A stretch of DNA of 64,000 nucleotides. It comes from Cohnella baijiui (lineage in GTDB: Bacteria > Bacillota > Bacilli > Paenibacillales > Paenibacillaceae). The number at the start of each line of letters is the position of its first letter. The stretch's first letter is position 1. A program made the translations under genes and the position numbers. The stretch covers positions 62,001-126,000 of the forward strand of contig NZ_JAJFOW010000011.1 of the NCBI RefSeq assembly GCF_020731285.1. Reading direction: 5' to 3'. A model generated the notes under the pieces. That model saw nothing but the letters and a program-made list of their open reading frames with translations. It did not search any database and was not told the origin of the DNA. Below, one piece after another: positions 61,056-64,000 of this stretch.

Positions 61056-61086
61056 AAAAAGAAAAACCCGGGAGCGGAGTCCCGGG
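61056..61086 (-). terminator. tagO-like gene terminator
   Basis: CCCGGGA / TCCCGGG stem with CTCCGC loop, followed by TTTTTCTTTTT on the minus strand; 22 nt after the stop. Confidence 0.9.
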
Positions 61087-61108
61087 CGAATTACCGTATC
61101 TAGAATAC

Positions 61109-62248
61109 TTATTTGGAGCGCGAGTCTGCCTGCGTCTTCAGCCGGAACAGCAGATTGAGCAACGGCCGCCGGGTCTTGTCCACGATCCCGATCAGCTCGG
61201 CGCCGATCTGGAGCAGGAAGACAAGAACGCAGATGACGATAAACGTAATCCAGTTGCCGGAGCCGGACTTCGAGATGACCGACTGGACGACGGCGCAGGC
61301 GCCGAAAAAGCCGGCGATGCCGTAGATGATGAGCACCGTCTTGCGGTGACTGAAGCCGAGCTGCTGCAGGCAATGATGCAGGTGGCCTTTGTCCGGCTCG
61401 AAGATCGGCTTCTTCTGCACCCAGCGGCGGATGATCGCGAAAAACGTGTCCGAGAGCGGCACCCCGATGAGCAGCAGCGGCGTCACGAACGATACGACCG
61501 TGATCTGCTTGAAGCCGAGCATCGAGAGCATCGCCAGCGCGAAGCCCAGGAACAGCGATCCGGTGTCGCCCATGAAGATCTTTGCCGGATGGAAGTTGAA
61601 GAATAGGAAGCCGATGATCGCGCCAAGTAGAATGGCGGAGATCATGACGACGGTGCCTTGGCCCATCAGCGCGGCCATCACGAGGATGGAACTGATGGCG
61701 ATGCCGGAAACGCCGGCCGCCAGGCCATCCAGGCCGTCGATCAAATTAATCGCGTTGGTCACGCCGACGATCCAGAAGATCGTGAGCGGGATGCCGATCC
61801 AGTCGGCGAGCGATTGCATCGCGGAACCGAAAGGAATGTTTACAAGGTCGATCTGTACGTCGAAGCCGAAGACGACGACGCATGCCGCTCCGATCTGAGC
61901 GAGCAGCTTCAGCTTGGCGGAAAGCTGGAACTTGTCGTCCAGCGCGCCGAGCAGTACGATCAGGGTCCCGCCGGTAAGCAGGCCGCCGATCAGCCGTTCG
62001 TCATGCGAGCTGAGCCAGCCGTCCGGAAGCCAGGGAAGCAGGAAGAGAATGCAAGCCGTAAAGGCGGCATAAATGGCCAGACCTCCGAGCCGGGGCATGA
62101 TACGCGTATGCACTTTGCGGTGGTTCGGCACGTCGACCGCGCCGATCCGATGCGCGAACTTCTTCACGAGCGGCGTCAGCACGAGCGCAAGGGCAAGCGA
62201 TATTGCAAATCCGGTAATCCCGATCGTAACCATCCAGCCTGTCGGCAT
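61109..62248 (-). CDS. tagO: Undecaprenyl-phosphate GlcNAc-1-phosphate transferase (TagO/WecA type)
   Basis: 379 residues from the ATG at 62248 (AAAGGAGAG, 6 nt). About 10-11 membrane segments. Motifs of the MraY/WecA family: VHTRIMPRLGGLAIY, NAINLIDGLDGLAAGVSGI (catalytic Asp), MGDTGSLFLGF and the loop HLHHCLQQLGFSHR. It transfers GlcNAc-1-phosphate to undecaprenyl phosphate, the first step of wall teichoic acid or secondary cell-wall polymer. Followed by tagA and csaB upstream in the same direction, consistent with polymer synthesis for SLH anchoring. Confidence 0.94.
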   Translation of the reverse strand: MPTGWMVTIGITGFAISLALALVLTPLVKKFAHRIGAVDVPNHRKVHTRIMPRLGGLAIYAAFTACILFLLPWLPDGWLSSHDERLIGGLLTGGTLIVLLGALDDKFQLSAKLKLLAQIGAACVVVFGFDVQIDLVNIPFGSAMQSLADWIGIPLTIFWIVGVTNAINLIDGLDGLAAGVSGIAISSILVMAALMGQGTVVMISAILLGAIIGFLFFNFHPAKIFMGDTGSLFLGFALAMLSMLGFKQITVVSFVTPLLLIGVPLSDTFFAIIRRWVQKKPIFEPDKGHLHHCLQQLGFSHRKTVLIIYGIAGFFGACAVVQSVISKSGSGNWITFIVICVLVFLLQIGAELIGIVDKTRRPLLNLLFRLKTQADSRSK

Positions 62249-62281
62249 CTCTAACTCTCCTTTGCGTATGCACCGGAATGA

Positions 62282-62310
62282 ATTATACGCTCCGGCGCAA
62301 GATTCAACAA
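62282..62310 (-). promoter_or_regulatory. Sigma-A promoter of tagO
   Basis: TTGTTG (62305-62310), 17 nt, perfect TATAAT (62282-62287); about 35 nt before the start codon. Confidence 0.65.
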
Positions 62311-62335
62311 GGCAATTTTCACGCCGATTTCCGCC

Positions 62336-62357
62336 AAAAAATCGCGTTTTCACGCAT
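62336..62357 (-). terminator. Possible weak terminator behind tagA
   Basis: GCGT-GAAA-ACGC short hairpin with GATTTTTT behind it on the minus strand, 24 nt after the tagA stop. The stem is only 4-5 bp. Confidence 0.35.
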
Positions 62358-62380
62358 TTTCAACGGGAATTTGGGAACGT

Positions 62381-63157
62381 TCATCTCGTTTTCAGAACGT
62401 TTTCGCCGTCTTTGACCACTTTAAGCGCATATCGAGGCAATACCAGCATTCTCCGGAAACGCCACGGCTCCCGGATCAACCGATAGAACCACTCCAGCCG
62501 AAGCTTGCGGAACAGGAGCGGCGCGCGCTTGACCTTGCCGGCGATGACGTCGAAGCTGCCGCCGACGCCCATCATGACGGGCACGTCAAGCGCTTCGGCG
62601 TGCTTTGCGAGCCACGGCTCCTGGCGGGACATGGAGCGCGCCACGAACAGCAGGTCCGGCTTTGCCGCCCGAATGGCGGCGACGACGCCTTCGTCGTCAT
62701 CGTCGGTAAAATACCCGTTGCGCGTGCCGACAAATCGGATGCCGGGATACGCGGCTTTCAGCTTGGCATGCGCTTCATCGACGATTTCCTGCGAGGCGCC
62801 GAGCAGATAAACGCCCCAGCCGCGGCCGTCGCCCACGCGGAGCAGCTCGTGCAGCAGGTCAAAGCCTGCGACGCGCTCGGCGACCGGCTGCTTCACGCGC
62901 TGCGCGGTCCAGACGACGCCGGTGCCGTCCGGCACGACGAGGTCGGCGGTGCTGAGCGCCCGGTAAAAGCCCGGATCCTGCAGGCCGATCATGATCATCT
63001 CGGGGTTGCCGGTGATGACGCGTTGCGGCCGGCGCTCCTCGATCGCGCGGATCAGATAAGCGACCGTCTCCTGCATATTCATCTTGGAAAACGGGATGCC
63101 GTAAATCGGTACGGTCGGATAGTCGCGTCTAGCGGCTTGAGCGGATGTAGTCGTCAT
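62381..63157 (-). CDS. tagA: WecG/TagA/CpsF family glycosyltransferase
   Basis: 258 residues. YGIPFSKMNMQETVAYL, RVITGNPEMIMI, the donor-site motif VVPDGTGVVW and LLFVARSMSRQEPWLAKH are typical of GT26. Enzymes of this group add ManNAc to GlcNAc-PP-undecaprenyl, the second step after TagO. ATG at 63157 overlaps the csaB stop by 4 nt, with AAGGTGAT upstream; so csaB and tagA are translationally coupled. Confidence 0.94.
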   Translation of the reverse strand: MTTTSAQAARRDYPTVPIYGIPFSKMNMQETVAYLIRAIEERRPQRVITGNPEMIMIGLQDPGFYRALSTADLVVPDGTGVVWTAQRVKQPVAERVAGFDLLHELLRVGDGRGWGVYLLGASQEIVDEAHAKLKAAYPGIRFVGTRNGYFTDDDDEGVVAAIRAAKPDLLFVARSMSRQEPWLAKHAEALDVPVMMGVGGSFDVIAGKVKRAPLLFRKLRLEWFYRLIREPWRFRRMLVLPRYALKVVKDGENVLKTR

Positions 63158-64000
63158 GATCGATCACCTTCGGTTGGCAAGCAGTAGTCTAGAATCCGCT
63201 CCGCGGGCCGCATCGCTTCTTCCTTCAGCTTGCGGATGGCGCCGTACGTCTGAATGCGCCATGCCCCCGGATCCTCTAGTAAATGGACGGCGCGCTCGGC
63301 GAAAAGTTGCGGGTTTAGCGCGTCCGTCGTGCCGATCGCCCGATCGCCGAGCCGCTGCAGGAACTGGTCGATCTTCGGATCGTAGGACAGCCCCATCAGC
63401 GGCACCTCGCGGTTCGCGGCGTAGATCAGCGAATGCAGCCGCATCCCGATCAGCAGATCGCAGCCGTCGACCTCGCGCAGCATTTCCTGCGGCGCCTCGT
63501 GCGTCGGCGCCAGCTCGGCGGCGGCCTCGCCGCCAAGCCGTTCCATCACGTACCGCGAAGCGTCTTCGTCGGCCCCGTGATGAAACGGCAGCATCCGCAG
63601 CCGCACGCCGCTCCGCCGCTGCGCCATCGCCTTCAGCGCTTCGGCCACGCGGTCCAGGTCCGCGTGGTCTTCGCGCCAGAAGCGCACGGACACGCCGACG
63701 ACCGCCGGCGCGGACTCGCGCGCGCCCCCCTCGCCCGCGGTCGCCGCCGCAGGCGACGGCTCCCGGGCCGAGCCCTGCCCTGCCGCGCCGGCGCCCGGCA
63801 GCGGCAAACCCATGACCGGGTCCGCGACGACGTCGACCCGGTCCCGATCGACGCCGAACCGGGCGAGCAGCTCGGCCGATTCGGCGTCCCGCACGGACAC
63901 GTACTTCGCCTTGCGGAAAGCGCGGGCGATGAACGGGCGAAACATCCCGCGGTTCACGGGACCGATCCCCTGCGCGTACACGAAGGTCGGCTTGCCCGCC
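63154..64000 (-). CDS. csaB: Polysaccharide pyruvyl transferase CsaB (5' part outside window)
   Basis: 282 codons are present; the frame continues past the right edge (KPTFVYAQGIGPV at the edge is in frame). Motifs YAQGIGPV, VSVRDAES, DPVMGL, and near the end CDLLIGMRLHSLIYAA and LSYDPKIDQFL are typical of CsaB. It adds a ketal pyruvate to the secondary cell-wall polymer, which SLH domains bind. A proline/alanine/glycine-rich low-complexity stretch (~30 residues) interrupts the middle, as seen in other Paenibacillus CsaB. Expected partner of the two SLH proteins in this window. Confidence 0.94.
   Translation of the reverse strand, partial: AGKPTFVYAQGIGPVNRGMFRPFIARAFRKAKYVSVRDAESAELLARFGVDRDRVDVVADPVMGLPLPGAGAAGQGSAREPSPAAATAGEGGARESAPAVVGVSVRFWREDHADLDRVAEALKAMAQRRSGVRLRMLPFHHGADEDASRYVMERLGGEAAAELAPTHEAPQEMLREVDGCDLLIGMRLHSLIYAANREVPLMGLSYDPKIDQFLQRLGDRAIGTTDALNPQLFAERAVHLLEDPGAWRIQTYGAIRKLKEEAMRPAERILDYCLPTEGDRS

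Overview
The window comes from a motile, spore-forming, S-layered Gram-positive bacterium of the Paenibacillaceae (Paenibacillus, Cohnella or a close relative). The evidence is an alpha/beta-type spore protein, a Bacillus-style late flagellar/competence block (comFA-comFC-yvyF-flgM-flgN-flgK-flgL-DUF6470-fliW-csrA-hag-fliD-flaG-fliS-fliT), degS-degU, and SLH-domain surface proteins beside csaB, tagA and tagO. Only two genes (5174-9084) lie on the plus strand; all others are on the minus strand. I see no rRNA, tRNA, CRISPR array, prophage or insertion sequence.

Layout. (1) 1-9084: a glycosylation island next to the flagellar genes, with a DegT-type sugar aminotransferase (cut by the left edge), two very large multidomain glycosyltransferases, and two tandem TPR-glycosyltransferases on the opposite strand, the second behind a sigma-D-type promoter. 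(2) 9098-19525: flagellar filament, cap, hook-junction and chaperone genes, with the CsrA/FliW switch. hag has a consensus sigma-D promoter and CsrA-type sites in its leader, and a third TPR-glycosyltransferase sits directly behind its terminator. (3) 19637-25439: competence genes comFC and comFA, an unknown membrane protein, and degU/degS. (4) 25595-30223: a secreted phosphodiester glycosidase-like protein, metK with a possible leader attenuator, and a small acid-soluble spore protein. (5) 30321-51651: one long run of genes that looks like an S-layer glycan operon: initiating sugar-phosphate transferase, O-antigen-ligase-type oligosaccharyltransferase, glycosyltransferases, ABC exporter (wzm/wzt), nucleotide-sugar enzymes and rmlACBD. 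Its middle (about 33.5-46.2 kb) is clearly AT-rich compared with the rest and looks acquired or strain-variable. (6) 51775-62248: a secreted four-module protein, the S-layer protein gene with tandem in-frame start sites, a 1269-residue SLH protein, and tagO. (7) 62381-64000: tagA/wecG and csaB (cut by the right edge).

How they fit together. The right half supports a complete S-layer pathway: TagO and TagA begin the secondary cell-wall polymer, CsaB pyruvylates it, SLH domains bind it, and the 30-52 kb cluster builds, exports and attaches a rhamnose-containing glycan to the S-layer protein. The left half supports a second pathway in which flagellin is probably O-glycosylated by enzymes co-regulated with the filament genes. 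The glycan structures, acceptor sites and enzyme specificities are inferred from family and context, not shown by sequence.
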